The position numbers and the translations under genes were made by a program. Below, piece after piece: positions 35,706-44,548 of a stretch of 64,000 nt of DNA. Each line of letters begins with the position of its first letter. The stretch's first letter is position 1. The DNA comes from Paratissierella segnis (lineage in GTDB: Bacteria > Bacillota > Clostridia > Tissierellales > Tissierellaceae): contig NZ_JACRTG010000005.1 of assembly GCF_014385195.1 (NCBI RefSeq), forward strand, positions 1 to 64,000. The letters run 5' to 3'. The notes beneath the pieces were generated by a model. The model was not told the origin of the DNA and searched no databases. It worked only from the letters and a program-made list of their open reading frames with translations.

Positions 35706-37469
35706 TTGAATGTTGGAAAAATAATTAAGGTATCAGGCCCCTTAGTTGTTGCAGAGGGGATGGAAGAAGCTAACGTATATGACGTTGTTCATGTTTCAGA
35801 TTATAAACTTATTGGCGAAATAATAGAAATGAGAGGTGATAGAGCCTCTATTCAAGTATACGAGGAGACAACAGGAATCGGACCTGGGGATCCCGTTTAT
35901 ACAACCGGAGAGCCTCTTTCAGTAGAGCTTGGACCCGGACTTATAGAGTCTATGTTTGATGGAATTCAAAGACCTCTTAAAGATATAAAAAATTTAACAG
36001 GAGATTTTTTGTCTAGAGGAACGGAAGTTAAAAATTTGGATAGAGAGAAAAAATGGACATTTACACCGACGGCGAAGGTTGGGGACAGGGTAGCACAAGG
36101 TGATATTATCGGAACGGTACAAGAAACCCCGATAGTACTGCACAAGATAATGGTTCCATATGGAGTGTCAGGTGTAATAAATAGCATAGAATCAGGAGAT
36201 TTTACAGTTGTTGATGATATCTGCACATTGGATAATGGCAGGAAACTTCAAATGATGCAAAAATGGCCTGTAAGGCGAGGAAGAGGATATCAACGCAAAA
36301 TAAATCCAACGGTTCCTTTAGTTACAGGACAAAGAGTTATAGATACCTTTTTCCCTGTAGCAAAAGGCGGAACTGCTGCAATACCCGGACCCTTTGGATC
36401 CGGAAAGACGGTTATTCAGCATCAACTTGCCAAATGGGCTGATACTGAAATAGTGGTATACGTAGGTTGTGGTGAACGTGGCAATGAAATGACGGATGTT
36501 CTTATGGAATTTCCTGAAATAATAGATCCGTCAACCGGTGAATCATTGATGAAAAGGACTGTTTTAATTGCCAACACATCCAATATGCCGGTAGCTGCCA
36601 GAGAAGCTTCTATTTATACGGGAATTACAATAGGAGAATATTTTAGAGATATGGGATATTCAGTAGCTATAATGGCAGACTCAACATCCAGATGGGCGGA
36701 AGCCTTAAGAGAGATGTCGGGACGCCTTGAGGAAATGCCCGGAGAAGAAGGCTATCCTGCATATCTGAGTTCTCGTGTTGCTGAGTTTTACGAACGAGCT
36801 GGCAAAGTAATTTGTTATGGAAGTGATAATAGGGAAGGTGCTATTACGGTAATTGGTGCAGTGTCACCACCTGGCGGGGATATATCCGAGCCCGTTTCGC
36901 AAGCTACCCTTAGGATAGTTAAAGTGTTCTGGGGACTTGACTATGCCCTTTCTTACAGTAGGCATTTTCCGGCTATTAACTGGTTGGATTCATATACATT
37001 GTATCAATCCGGTATGGATAAGTGGATGAATGAAAATATTAGCAGAGAATTTTCCTGCAACAGGGCACAGGCGATGAATTTGCTTCAAGAGGAGCAGGGA
37101 TTGTTGGAGATAGTAAGATTGGTAGGCAGGGATTCTCTGTCAGAGCTGGATCAATTGAAACTTGAAGCAACTAAGTCCATAAGAGAAGATTATCTGCAAC
37201 AAAATGCCTTCCACGATGTGGATACTTTTTGTTCATTACAAAAACAGGATAAAATGTTGAAGATGGTTTTGGAATTTTATGAACAAGGCAAACGAGGCTT
37301 GGATAATGGAGTTTATCTAAAAGAAATTGAACATATGAGCGTAAGGGAGAGAATTACAAGGGCAAAATATATACCAGAGGACAATATATCTGAAATAGAT
37401 GAAATTACACAGGAAATAAAAACAAGTATGGACAAATTAATAAGTAAAGGAGGGATCCTTAATGCTTAA
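35706..37469 (+). CDS. ntpA: V-type ATPase catalytic subunit A
   Basis: A 587-residue ATPase subunit with intact Walker A GPFGSGKT (228-235, K234), the A-subunit-specific insert before it (about 110-190), and the EMSGRLEEMPGEEGYPAYL segment with the catalytic region. Start codon is TTG at 35706 behind AAGGAGAGGG; the ATG four bases later is out of frame. It overlaps ntpB by 8 nt. Confidence 0.95.
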   Translation: MNVGKIIKVSGPLVVAEGMEEANVYDVVHVSDYKLIGEIIEMRGDRASIQVYEETTGIGPGDPVYTTGEPLSVELGPGLIESMFDGIQRPLKDIKNLTGDFLSRGTEVKNLDREKKWTFTPTAKVGDRVAQGDIIGTVQETPIVLHKIMVPYGVSGVINSIESGDFTVVDDICTLDNGRKLQMMQKWPVRRGRGYQRKINPTVPLVTGQRVIDTFFPVAKGGTAAIPGPFGSGKTVIQHQLAKWADTEIVVYVGCGERGNEMTDVLMEFPEIIDPSTGESLMKRTVLIANTSNMPVAAREASIYTGITIGEYFRDMGYSVAIMADSTSRWAEALREMSGRLEEMPGEEGYPAYLSSRVAEFYERAGKVICYGSDNREGAITVIGAVSPPGGDISEPVSQATLRIVKVFWGLDYALSYSRHFPAINWLDSYTLYQSGMDKWMNENISREFSCNRAQAMNLLQEEQGLLEIVRLVGRDSLSELDQLKLEATKSIREDYLQQNAFHDVDTFCSLQKQDKMLKMVLEFYEQGKRGLDNGVYLKEIEHMSVRERITRAKYIPEDNISEIDEITQEIKTSMDKLISKGGILNA

Positions 37470-38850
37470 AGAGTATCAAACAGTTAAAGAAGTTGTAGGG
37501 CCGTTGATGGTAGTAGAGGGTGTTGAAGGAGCCCAATTTGACGAATTAGTAGAGATAGAATTAAGAAATGGAGAAAAAAGAAGAGGCAGAGTATTGGAAA
37601 TAAACGGAGATAAAGCAACTCTTCAGCTGTTTGAAGGTTCTGCAGGGATCAATCTTCAATCAACTACTGTAAGATTCTTGGGCAGACCTCTTGAATTAGG
37701 TGTATCCTTCGATATGATAGGCAGAATATTTGATGGGCTTGGTCGTCCAAAGGACGATGGTCCGGCTATTATTCCCGAAAAGAAAATAGATATAAACGGT
37801 GTACCGATAAATCCGGTTTCAAGGGATTATCCCGATGAATTTATTCAGACGGGGATATCCTGTATAGATGGATTAAATACCTTGGTAAGAGGTCAAAAAC
37901 TCCCGATATTCTCAGGATCCGGACTTCCGCACAATGAAGTAGCAGCACAGATTGCCAGACAATCAAAGGTGCTTGGTAGTGGAGAAAACTTTGCGGTAGT
38001 ATTTGCTGCAATGGGTATTACCTTTGAAGAGGCTACTTTCTTTATAGATGACTTTACAAAAACAGGTGCCATAGACAGAGCGGTACTATTCATGAATCTG
38101 GCTGATGACCCGGTAATTGAGAGAATTGCAACTCCGCGTATGGCGCTTACTTGTGCAGAGTATTTGGCTTTTGAAAAGGATATGCATGTACTTGTAATAT
38201 TAACTGATATGACAAATTACGCAGAAGCACTTCGAGAGACCTCTGCAGCCAGAAGAGAAGTACCCGGAAGGCGTGGATATCCCGGGTATCTATATACTGA
38301 CCTTTCGACCATATACGAAAGGGCAGGCAGGATTAGAGGAAGGAAAGGTTCCATAACTCAGATACCGATTTTAACCATGCCTGAAGATGATATAACTCAT
38401 CCTATTCCGGATTTGACAGGATATATAACGGAAGGTCAGATTATACTATCCAGAGAATTATATAAAAAAGGTATTGAACCGCCAATAAACGTGGTGCCTT
38501 CGCTATCCAGATTAAAGGACAAAGGCATAGGCGAGGGGAAGACCAGAGAGGATCACGCGGATACGATGAACCAGATTTATGCAGCATATACAGCAGGTAG
38601 AGAAGCTAGAGAGCTTGCTACCATCTTAGGAGAATCAGCATTATCCGATGCAGATAAAGCTTTTGCCAAATTTGCCGAAGAATTTGACAAAAGATATGTC
38701 AATCAAGGATATTATACAAATCGAGATATCATCGAAACTTTAGATTTAGGATGGGAATTATTACAGATTATTCCAAGAACAGAGCTTAAGAGAATAAGTG
38801 AAGAATTTCTTGAAAAATATCTGGATAAAGGTGACAAAGGGGTTGAGTAA
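37462..38850 (+). CDS. ntpB: V-type ATPase regulatory subunit B
   Basis: A 462-residue non-catalytic head subunit. The position of Walker A reads SGSGLPHNE, without the catalytic Lys, as expected for B. The C-terminal EETSAARREVPGRRGYPGY and SRLKDKGIGEGKTREDH segments are family marks. It alternates with A in the hexamer head. AAAGGAGGG lies before the ATG. Confidence 0.95.
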   Translation: MLKEYQTVKEVVGPLMVVEGVEGAQFDELVEIELRNGEKRRGRVLEINGDKATLQLFEGSAGINLQSTTVRFLGRPLELGVSFDMIGRIFDGLGRPKDDGPAIIPEKKIDINGVPINPVSRDYPDEFIQTGISCIDGLNTLVRGQKLPIFSGSGLPHNEVAAQIARQSKVLGSGENFAVVFAAMGITFEEATFFIDDFTKTGAIDRAVLFMNLADDPVIERIATPRMALTCAEYLAFEKDMHVLVILTDMTNYAEALRETSAARREVPGRRGYPGYLYTDLSTIYERAGRIRGRKGSITQIPILTMPEDDITHPIPDLTGYITEGQIILSRELYKKGIEPPINVVPSLSRLKDKGIGEGKTREDHADTMNQIYAAYTAGREARELATILGESALSDADKAFAKFAEEFDKRYVNQGYYTNRDIIETLDLGWELLQIIPRTELKRISEEFLEKYLDKGDKGVE

Positions 38851-38854
38851 TTAG

Positions 38855-39499
38855 ATGACAAAACTAAATGTTAACCCTACCAGAATGCAACTTACGGAGC
38901 TCAAAGGAAGACTTTCAACCGCAACAAGAGGGCATAAGCTACTAAAGGATAAACAGGATGAGCTTATGAGAAGATTTATTGAGCTTATTAGGAGAAACAA
39001 GGAACTGAGAGTGGAAGTTGAGGAAGAGCTTAAGGATTCATTTAAAGAATTTCTATTGGCAAGTGCAGTTATGTCTCCTGAGATGCTGGAAGAAGCCGTG
39101 GCTTTTCCAAAGGAGACTATAACTGTAGATATAAAGAAAAAAAATGTAATGAGTGTCAACATTCCGGTAATGAATTTTTTGAGAAAATTAGAAGATGATG
39201 AGGGAAGCATCTATCCATACGGCTTTGCACAAACATCTTCTGAATTAGATGATGCGATAGCCAAACTGTATGGAATTATGCCAAAATTGTTAGAGTTGGC
39301 TGAAGTGGAAAAGGCTTGTCAATTGATGGCGGATGAAATTGAGAAGACAAGAAGAAGGGTAAATGCATTGGAATATAGGACGATACCTGATTTGGAAGAA
39401 ACAATCAGATTTATTCGAATGAAATTGGACGAAAACGAAAGAAGTACAATAACGCGTCTAATGAAGGTTAAGGAGATAATAAATGCCACTGAGGATTAG
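38855..39499 (+). CDS. ntpD: V-type ATPase central shaft subunit D
   Basis: A 214-residue protein with long N- and C-terminal helices (NPTRMQLTELKGRLSTATRGHKLLKDKQDEL at the start, broken here after residue 20 in other members too; RRVNALEYRTIPDLE at about 168) that form the coiled-coil rotor shaft. It lies 4 bp after ntpB and is the last gene of the operon. E. hirae has two more genes after D (H and J); they are absent here. Confidence 0.92.
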   Translation: MTKLNVNPTRMQLTELKGRLSTATRGHKLLKDKQDELMRRFIELIRRNKELRVEVEEELKDSFKEFLLASAVMSPEMLEEAVAFPKETITVDIKKKNVMSVNIPVMNFLRKLEDDEGSIYPYGFAQTSSELDDAIAKLYGIMPKLLELAEVEKACQLMADEIEKTRRRVNALEYRTIPDLEETIRFIRMKLDENERSTITRLMKVKEIINATED

Positions 39500-39785
39500 T
39501 TTTCAGTGACATTTTCTATTAGTTGACATAATTAAAATAAATTAATATAATAAATAATACAAACAGTACAAATAAATTAAAGGTTAAGGTATTGGGGAAA
39601 ATGATTATATAATAATCCACTAAAATTATTTTTTTAATATGTATCAACTTGCCTATAGGGTTTTTTTGTGATGCATAAAATATGAGTGGATAGTTCCTTA
39701 ATTAATTTAACCTTATTATAATGTTTTTTATTGGTTTTATTAGTTAATGCTATCCTCTCCAAGAGATATAGGAGGGGATTTTGTT
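39500..39785 (+). promoter_or_regulatory. Long leader of the ABC-F gene with inverted repeats and tiny open frames
   Basis: The 286-bp gap has no gene but shows several paired words: ATCCACT (39615-39621) with AGTGGAT (39685-39691), and ATGTATCA (39640-39647) with TGATGCAT (39669-39676, one G-T pair) whose loop holds seven Ts at 39661. Tiny open frames start at 39601 (3 codons, behind GGGGAAA) and 39640 (10 codons). This layout recalls attenuation leaders known for other antibiotic-induced ABC-F genes; it is inference only. Confidence 0.35.
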
Positions 39786-41423
39786 TTGTTGATAGAATGT
39801 AATGATATAAAAAAATATTTTGGAGATAGGCTTTTACTTGATATTGAAGATTTAAAAATATATTCAGATGATAAAATCGGAATTGTCGGTGTAAATGGAG
39901 TGGGCAAGACCACTCTTATAAATATTTTGATGAAAAGGCTTGAGCCTGACGAAGGCTGTGTTAAACTTAATTGCGACTACGCATTTGTATCTCAGCTTGA
40001 AGAATCCGAAGCAATAAATATTAGTGATGAAATGGCCTCAAGATTCAATATTTCAAATACTTGGAATGAGGATATGAGTGGAGGAGAAAAGACCAGATTT
40101 AAGCTAGCATCGGTTTTTGATAAAAGGGCGGATATGTTATTTGCAGATGAGCCTACCTCTAATCTGGATATAAATGGAATAGAGTTATTAGAAAAGGGAC
40201 TTCAAGATTTTAATGGGGCATTGGTAATAATATCACATGATAGAACTTTATTGGATAAAGTATGTAATAAAATAATAGAAGTAAGTTTTGGGAAAATAAA
40301 AATATATAATGGAAACTTCTCAAAATATAGGGAATTAAAAGAAGAAGAAAAGATACGTGCTGAATTTGAATATGAACAATATATAAGTGAAAAGAAAAGG
40401 TTGGAAGGAGTGATAGCAAATACAAGACAAAAGGCAGCATCCATAAAAGGGGCTCCAAAAAGGATGGGCAATTCTGAGGCAAGACTCCATAAGATGGGTG
40501 GACAAAAGGCAAAAAAGGGTTTGGATAATGCGGTTAAAAACTTAAGAAAAAGGGTAGAGCATTTAGAAGTAAAAGAAAAACCAAAAGAGCAGGGCATCAT
40601 TAACTTTGATATTCAAGATGTAAGTAGACTTCATAGTAAAATAATCATTGAGGGGAGAAAGATAAGCAAGGCATTTGATAAGAAAATCATCTTTAAAGAT
40701 GCAGAACTTAATATTTACAATGGCTGGAAGGTGGCTCTCATAGGGGATAACGGCTGTGGTAAAAGCACCTTGATTAAAATGATTATGGATAGCGAAGATG
40801 GTATCAAAGTAGCAAAGGGCGCAAAAGTAGGATATTTTAGTCAAGATATGAATATTTTAGACGATGAAAAATCTATACTGGAAAATGTAATGGACACAAG
40901 TATCTATGATGAAACTTTTACAAGGACTCTTCTCGCAAGGCTTTTGTTTAGGAAAGAAGATGTATATAAAAAAGTCAGTCTGCTAAGTGGAGGAGAGAGG
41001 GTGAAGGTATCCTTTGCAAAACTTATGTTACAGGATATAAATATTTTAATTTTAGATGAGCCAACAAATTATCTGGATATCAACTCCATGGAAATAGTGG
41101 AAGAAGCTCTGAGGGCATATAATAGGACGATATTTTTTGTATCCCACGATAGGAGTTTTGTAAGAACAATCGCAGACCATATAATGACTATTGAAAATAA
41201 AAAGATAAAAATATTCAATGGCAATTTAGATGAATATTTAAAAGTCATAAATAGGGTATATGATTATAATAAGGAGAGAAAAGAACAGGAGATATTTATA
41301 TTAGAAAATAAGCTTTCGGAAATCATAGGCAAACTTTCAATGCCATCAAAGAGGGATGATGTAGATCACTTGGATAAGGAATATCAAGAGATACTTAGGA
41401 AGTTGAAAAAACTTAAATGTTGA
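39786..41423 (+). CDS. ABC-F family ribosome-associated ATPase
   Basis: A 545-residue protein with two ABC ATPase domains and no membrane segments. First domain: Walker A GVNGVGKTT (about residues 36-44), signature MSGGEKTR, Walker B ADEPTSNLD. Second: GDNGCGKST, signature LSGGERVK, Walker B LDEPTNYLD. The linker between them (about 190-290) is long and basic, as in the Vga/Lsa/Msr group of antibiotic-resistance ABC-F proteins that clear drugs from the ribosome, so ribosome protection is likely but the drug is unknown. Start: TTG at 39786, about 10 nt after AGGAGGGG; an ATG at 39747 has no site. The long leader upstream suggests regulation. Confidence 0.8.
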   Translation: MLIECNDIKKYFGDRLLLDIEDLKIYSDDKIGIVGVNGVGKTTLINILMKRLEPDEGCVKLNCDYAFVSQLEESEAINISDEMASRFNISNTWNEDMSGGEKTRFKLASVFDKRADMLFADEPTSNLDINGIELLEKGLQDFNGALVIISHDRTLLDKVCNKIIEVSFGKIKIYNGNFSKYRELKEEEKIRAEFEYEQYISEKKRLEGVIANTRQKAASIKGAPKRMGNSEARLHKMGGQKAKKGLDNAVKNLRKRVEHLEVKEKPKEQGIINFDIQDVSRLHSKIIIEGRKISKAFDKKIIFKDAELNIYNGWKVALIGDNGCGKSTLIKMIMDSEDGIKVAKGAKVGYFSQDMNILDDEKSILENVMDTSIYDETFTRTLLARLLFRKEDVYKKVSLLSGGERVKVSFAKLMLQDINILILDEPTNYLDINSMEIVEEALRAYNRTIFFVSHDRSFVRTIADHIMTIENKKIKIFNGNLDEYLKVINRVYDYNKERKEQEIFILENKLSEIIGKLSMPSKRDDVDHLDKEYQEILRKLKKLKC

Positions 41424-41529
41424 ATTATTTTTAAACCGGATGGTTCAAACTATATATTTAGCAATTTTATTAATAATTGAGAAATAAAAATTAAAATATG
41501 GAGAAATTAAATTAATGTGGAGTGATATT

Positions 41530-42942
41530 ATGCAAGAGGTTAATATTGATTCAATATTGATGCAAAATATTTTGCACTACGGGTATTCTGGAGTTCATGC
41601 GATAGATGCGAATGGAAGAACTATTGTCTATAATAAGAAGATGGGAGAATTGGAAGGATTAAAAATAGATCAGGTAATGGATAGAGATATTTTTGATATA
41701 TTCCCGAGTTTAAATGAAAGAACATCCACCCTTGTTAAGGTTGCCAATTCAGGTGAACCAATAATAAATAATATACAAACATATCTGAATTATAAGGGTA
41801 AAAGCATAACGACAATGAGTTCCACTCTCCCTTTAAAACATAATGAAAAAATAATTGGAGCTGTTGAATTGGCCCAAAACATAACTACAATAATGGATCT
41901 TTCTGAAAGATTAATTAAAATTCAGAAGGAATCAGGCATTAAAGGTGATACAAATACCAAAAATAAAATTAGGAGATATCATTTTGATGACATTATAGGT
42001 GATAGCGACGGGTTTAAATCGGCTAAAAGAATAGCTGAGAGGGCAGGTGATTCTTCTTCCAGTGTGCTTATTTATGGTGAAACCGGTACTGGTAAGGAAT
42101 TATTTGCTCAAAGCATACATTATAGCGGGATTAGAGGAAATAAGCCTTTTATTGCACAGAGTTGCGCTGCAATACCGGAATCCTTGCTTGAGAGTTTATT
42201 ATTTGGGACTGCAAAAGGAGGGTTTACCGGCGCAGTAGAACGTGAAGGATTGTTTGAACAGGCCAATGGAGGGACATTATTATTTGATGAACTTAACTCT
42301 ATGTCTTTATCCTTACAGGCTAAATTACTTAGGGTATTGCAGGAGGGATATATAAGAAGAGTAGGTGGTACAAAAGATATTCCTATAGATGTAAGAATAA
42401 TAGCAACGACAAATGAAGACCCTAATGATTGCATTAGACAGGGCACTATGAGAAAAGATTTGTACTATAGATTAAGCGTTATAAATGTATTTATTCCACC
42501 TCTAAGGGAAAGAATAAATGATATAGAAATGTTATGTAATTATTTTATAAAAAAATATAATAAAGTTTTGAATAAAAATATTGAAAGTATTTCAGGGGAT
42601 GTAATCAATAAATTTAAAGAATATGCATGGCCGGGGAATGTAAGAGAGCTGGAGAATTTTATAGAAAGCGCAATGAATTTTGCTTCTTTTGATGATGTTA
42701 TATTAACTGAGGATTATTTTGTGTCATCGAAATTTATTTCCACCGATAGATTATATCCTTTAAATCTAGACTATCAATTGGATGAGAAATCACTTCCGGA
42801 AATATTAGATAATATTGAAAATGAATTGATTAAGAATACGCTTGAAAAATATAATTATAATATTACAAAAACATCAAAGCATCTTGGGATTAAAAGGCAA
42901 ACCTTGCAGCATAAGTTGAAGAAGAGCAATCGATTGCAATAA
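41530..42942 (+). CDS. Sigma-54-dependent activator of ornithine catabolism (RocR-like)
   Basis: A 470-residue enhancer-binding protein: N-terminal PAS domain (about 10-115, sensor), AAA+ domain (about 150-385), and a Fis-type helix-turn-helix at the end (about 430-466). Walker A is GETGTGKE (183-190). The sigma-54 contact loop reads GGFTGA (230-235) instead of GAFTGA. LLFDELNSM (Walker B), RKDLYYRLSV and PWPGNVREL-type motifs are intact. Overall it resembles RocR, activator of arginine/ornithine use in Bacillus. GGAGTG lies 5 nt before the ATG at 41530. It faces the ord operon, whose promoter is of the sigma-54 type. Confidence 0.85.
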   Translation: MQEVNIDSILMQNILHYGYSGVHAIDANGRTIVYNKKMGELEGLKIDQVMDRDIFDIFPSLNERTSTLVKVANSGEPIINNIQTYLNYKGKSITTMSSTLPLKHNEKIIGAVELAQNITTIMDLSERLIKIQKESGIKGDTNTKNKIRRYHFDDIIGDSDGFKSAKRIAERAGDSSSSVLIYGETGTGKELFAQSIHYSGIRGNKPFIAQSCAAIPESLLESLLFGTAKGGFTGAVEREGLFEQANGGTLLFDELNSMSLSLQAKLLRVLQEGYIRRVGGTKDIPIDVRIIATTNEDPNDCIRQGTMRKDLYYRLSVINVFIPPLRERINDIEMLCNYFIKKYNKVLNKNIESISGDVINKFKEYAWPGNVRELENFIESAMNFASFDDVILTEDYFVSSKFISTDRLYPLNLDYQLDEKSLPEILDNIENELIKNTLEKYNYNITKTSKHLGIKRQTLQHKLKKSNRLQ

Positions 42943-42974
42943 TATTTGCACCAATATGCAAATATTATTGCAAT
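42933..42974. promoter_or_regulatory. Perfect 18-bp inverted repeat: terminator and/or enhancer site
   Basis: Arms 42933-42950 and 42957-42974 are perfectly complementary, with the 6-bp spacer CCAATA. The left arm includes the last codons and stop of the activator gene, and the right arm is followed by TTTTTT. It lies about 60 bp before the -24 box. It can act as a terminator of the regulator gene and, as a symmetric DNA site, as the upstream binding site of the Fis-type domain. Confidence 0.7.
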
Positions 42975-43034
42975 TTTTTATGTATCGCGGGTATCATTTT
43001 GTCCCATAATGGGTATTTATAAAGTTATAAATAT

Positions 43035-43051
43035 TTGGCATGCTATTTGCA
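43035..43051 (+). promoter_or_regulatory. Sigma-54 (-24/-12) promoter of the ord operon
   Basis: TTGGCATG-N4-TTGCA at 43035-43051, with GG (43037-43038) and GC (43049-43050) exactly 12 bp apart; close to the consensus TGGCACG-N4-TTGCW. A palindrome CCCATAATGGG (43003-43013) lies just upstream. Confidence 0.88.
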
Positions 43052-43090
43052 ATAATATAAATTATAACAAAAATTTGGAGGTGTTTGTAT

Positions 43091-44140
43091 ATGAGAAAGG
43101 ACAATGTTAAGATTATCATCTGGGGTTTAGGATCAATGGGTAAAGGAATGGCAGAACTACTATTAACTAAGAAAGGCGTTGATATAGTAGGAGCTGTAGC
43201 AAGAGGAGAAAAGATAGGAAAGAGTATGTATGAGCACTTAGGAATGGAAAAAGGAAATAGAAAAGATGTAATAATGGGCTCTTATGAAGACATAATAACA
43301 GAAAAGGCTGCTGATGTAGTTCTAATCTGCACTGATTCATTTACAAAAGACGTATTTGACAAATGTAAATTTGTAATGGAAAAGAAAATTAACGTAATAA
43401 CTACTGCAGAAGAAATGGCATATCCACAAGCTCAAGAACCTGAATTGTCTAAGAAGCTGGATAAGATAGCTAAAGAAAACGGTGTTACAGTACTTGGAAC
43501 CGGTATTAATCCGGGATTGATAATGGATTTACTTGTAATTACATTGACTGGAGCATGCTATGATGTAGAACATATAGAGGCAAAGAGAGTTAATAACCTA
43601 TCCCCATTTGGACCTGCAGTAATGCATGAACAAGGTGTTGGTTTAACTGTAAAAGATTTTAATGAAAAGAATGAGTCGGGGAAATTAGCAGGGCATGTAG
43701 GCTTTGCCGAATCCGTTAATATGATAACCGATGCTTTAGGGTGGAAATTGTCTGATAAAGTTAAATTATCAAAATCACCTATAGTATCTAATGTATACAG
43801 AAAAGCTCCTAACGCTGAAGTCCAAGCGGGAGATGTTGCCGGAGTTAATATGTTAGGATATGGTTATGTTGATGGAGAATTGAAGATTGAAATGATTCAT
43901 CCACAACAAGTTGAACCTCAATTGGAAGGCGTTGAAACAGGAGATTATATCAAAATTAAAGGGAATCCAGATATAAGTATGGCAATTAATCCGGAAGTTC
44001 CCGGTGGAATTGGTACAATAGCAATGTGTGTAAATATGATTCCGCAAGTTATTAATTCAAGGCCCGGATTAAAAACTATGATCGATCTACCTGTGCCAAG
44101 AGCAATTATGGGAGATATGAGGGATCTTATAGAAGACTAG
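43091..44140 (+). CDS. ord: 2,4-diaminopentanoate dehydrogenase
   Basis: A 349-residue oxidoreductase with an N-terminal Rossmann fold (IIWGLGSMGKGMAEL at about residues 8-22) and a DapB-like C-terminal domain. It oxidises (2R,4S)-2,4-diaminopentanoate with NAD(P)+ to 2-amino-4-oxopentanoate and ammonia, the third step of oxidative ornithine breakdown. The call rests on the family pattern (NVITTAEEMAYP, GTGINPGLIMD) and on the unmistakable neighbours ortAB and oraSE. The start at 43091 has GGAGGTG 7 nt upstream. First gene of the operon behind the sigma-54 promoter. Confidence 0.9.
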   Translation: MRKDNVKIIIWGLGSMGKGMAELLLTKKGVDIVGAVARGEKIGKSMYEHLGMEKGNRKDVIMGSYEDIITEKAADVVLICTDSFTKDVFDKCKFVMEKKINVITTAEEMAYPQAQEPELSKKLDKIAKENGVTVLGTGINPGLIMDLLVITLTGACYDVEHIEAKRVNNLSPFGPAVMHEQGVGLTVKDFNEKNESGKLAGHVGFAESVNMITDALGWKLSDKVKLSKSPIVSNVYRKAPNAEVQAGDVAGVNMLGYGYVDGELKIEMIHPQQVEPQLEGVETGDYIKIKGNPDISMAINPEVPGGIGTIAMCVNMIPQVINSRPGLKTMIDLPVPRAIMGDMRDLIED

Positions 44141-44192
44141 TAATATCTTATAAAGTAAATAGAGTTTTTTAGTTATATTAGAATGAAATGTG

Positions 44193-44213
44193 CTATTGTG
44201 AACTGTGAATTTA
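44193..44213. repeat. Short GAATTGT/GAACTGT repeat remnant
   Basis: Three degenerate heptamers (CTATTGT, GAACTGT, GAATTTA) between ord and ortA inside the operon, about 20 bp before ortA. Confidence 0.5.
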
Positions 44214-44233
44214 AATAGAAAGGATGTTTGACA

Positions 44234-44548
44234 ATGGATGCAAAACGTGGAGATTGGGTTCGTATTCATAAAATAGTGCTTAATGCCGGAGAAAGAGCCC
44301 CCGGAATACCAGAGGATACTCAAAAAGTACCTCTTGAAATGTGGGATAAAGGATTTTTATTAAATGAAGATGCTAACTTCGGAGATGAAGTTGAAGTTGA
44401 AACATATATTGGACGTAAAGTAACAGGAACATTAATTGAAAAAAATCCTTACTGGAAACATAATTTTGGGAAAGCAGTACCGGAAATCCTTTATATAGGA
44501 CGACAAGCAAAGGAAATATTAAGCAGAGAGGGTGGACTAAATGACTAA
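44234..44548 (+). CDS. ortA: 2-amino-4-ketopentanoate thiolase, alpha subunit
   Basis: A 104-residue protein with the OrtA pattern RGDWVRIHKIVLNAGERAP at the start (broken at about residue 24) and VTGTLIEKNPYWKHNFGKAVPE near the end. With OrtB it cleaves 2-amino-4-oxopentanoate with CoA to acetyl-CoA and alanine. AAAGGA is 9 nt before the ATG at 44234. It overlaps ortB by 8 nt, consistent with a subunit pair made in equal amounts. Confidence 0.9.
   Translation: MDAKRGDWVRIHKIVLNAGERAPGIPEDTQKVPLEMWDKGFLLNEDANFGDEVEVETYIGRKVTGTLIEKNPYWKHNFGKAVPEILYIGRQAKEILSREGGLND

Noticed and set aside
39487..39508. Terminator overlapping the end of ntpD (CACTGA/TCAGTG).
   Set aside because: Only 6 bp with a 10-nt loop and no good T-run; not convincing.
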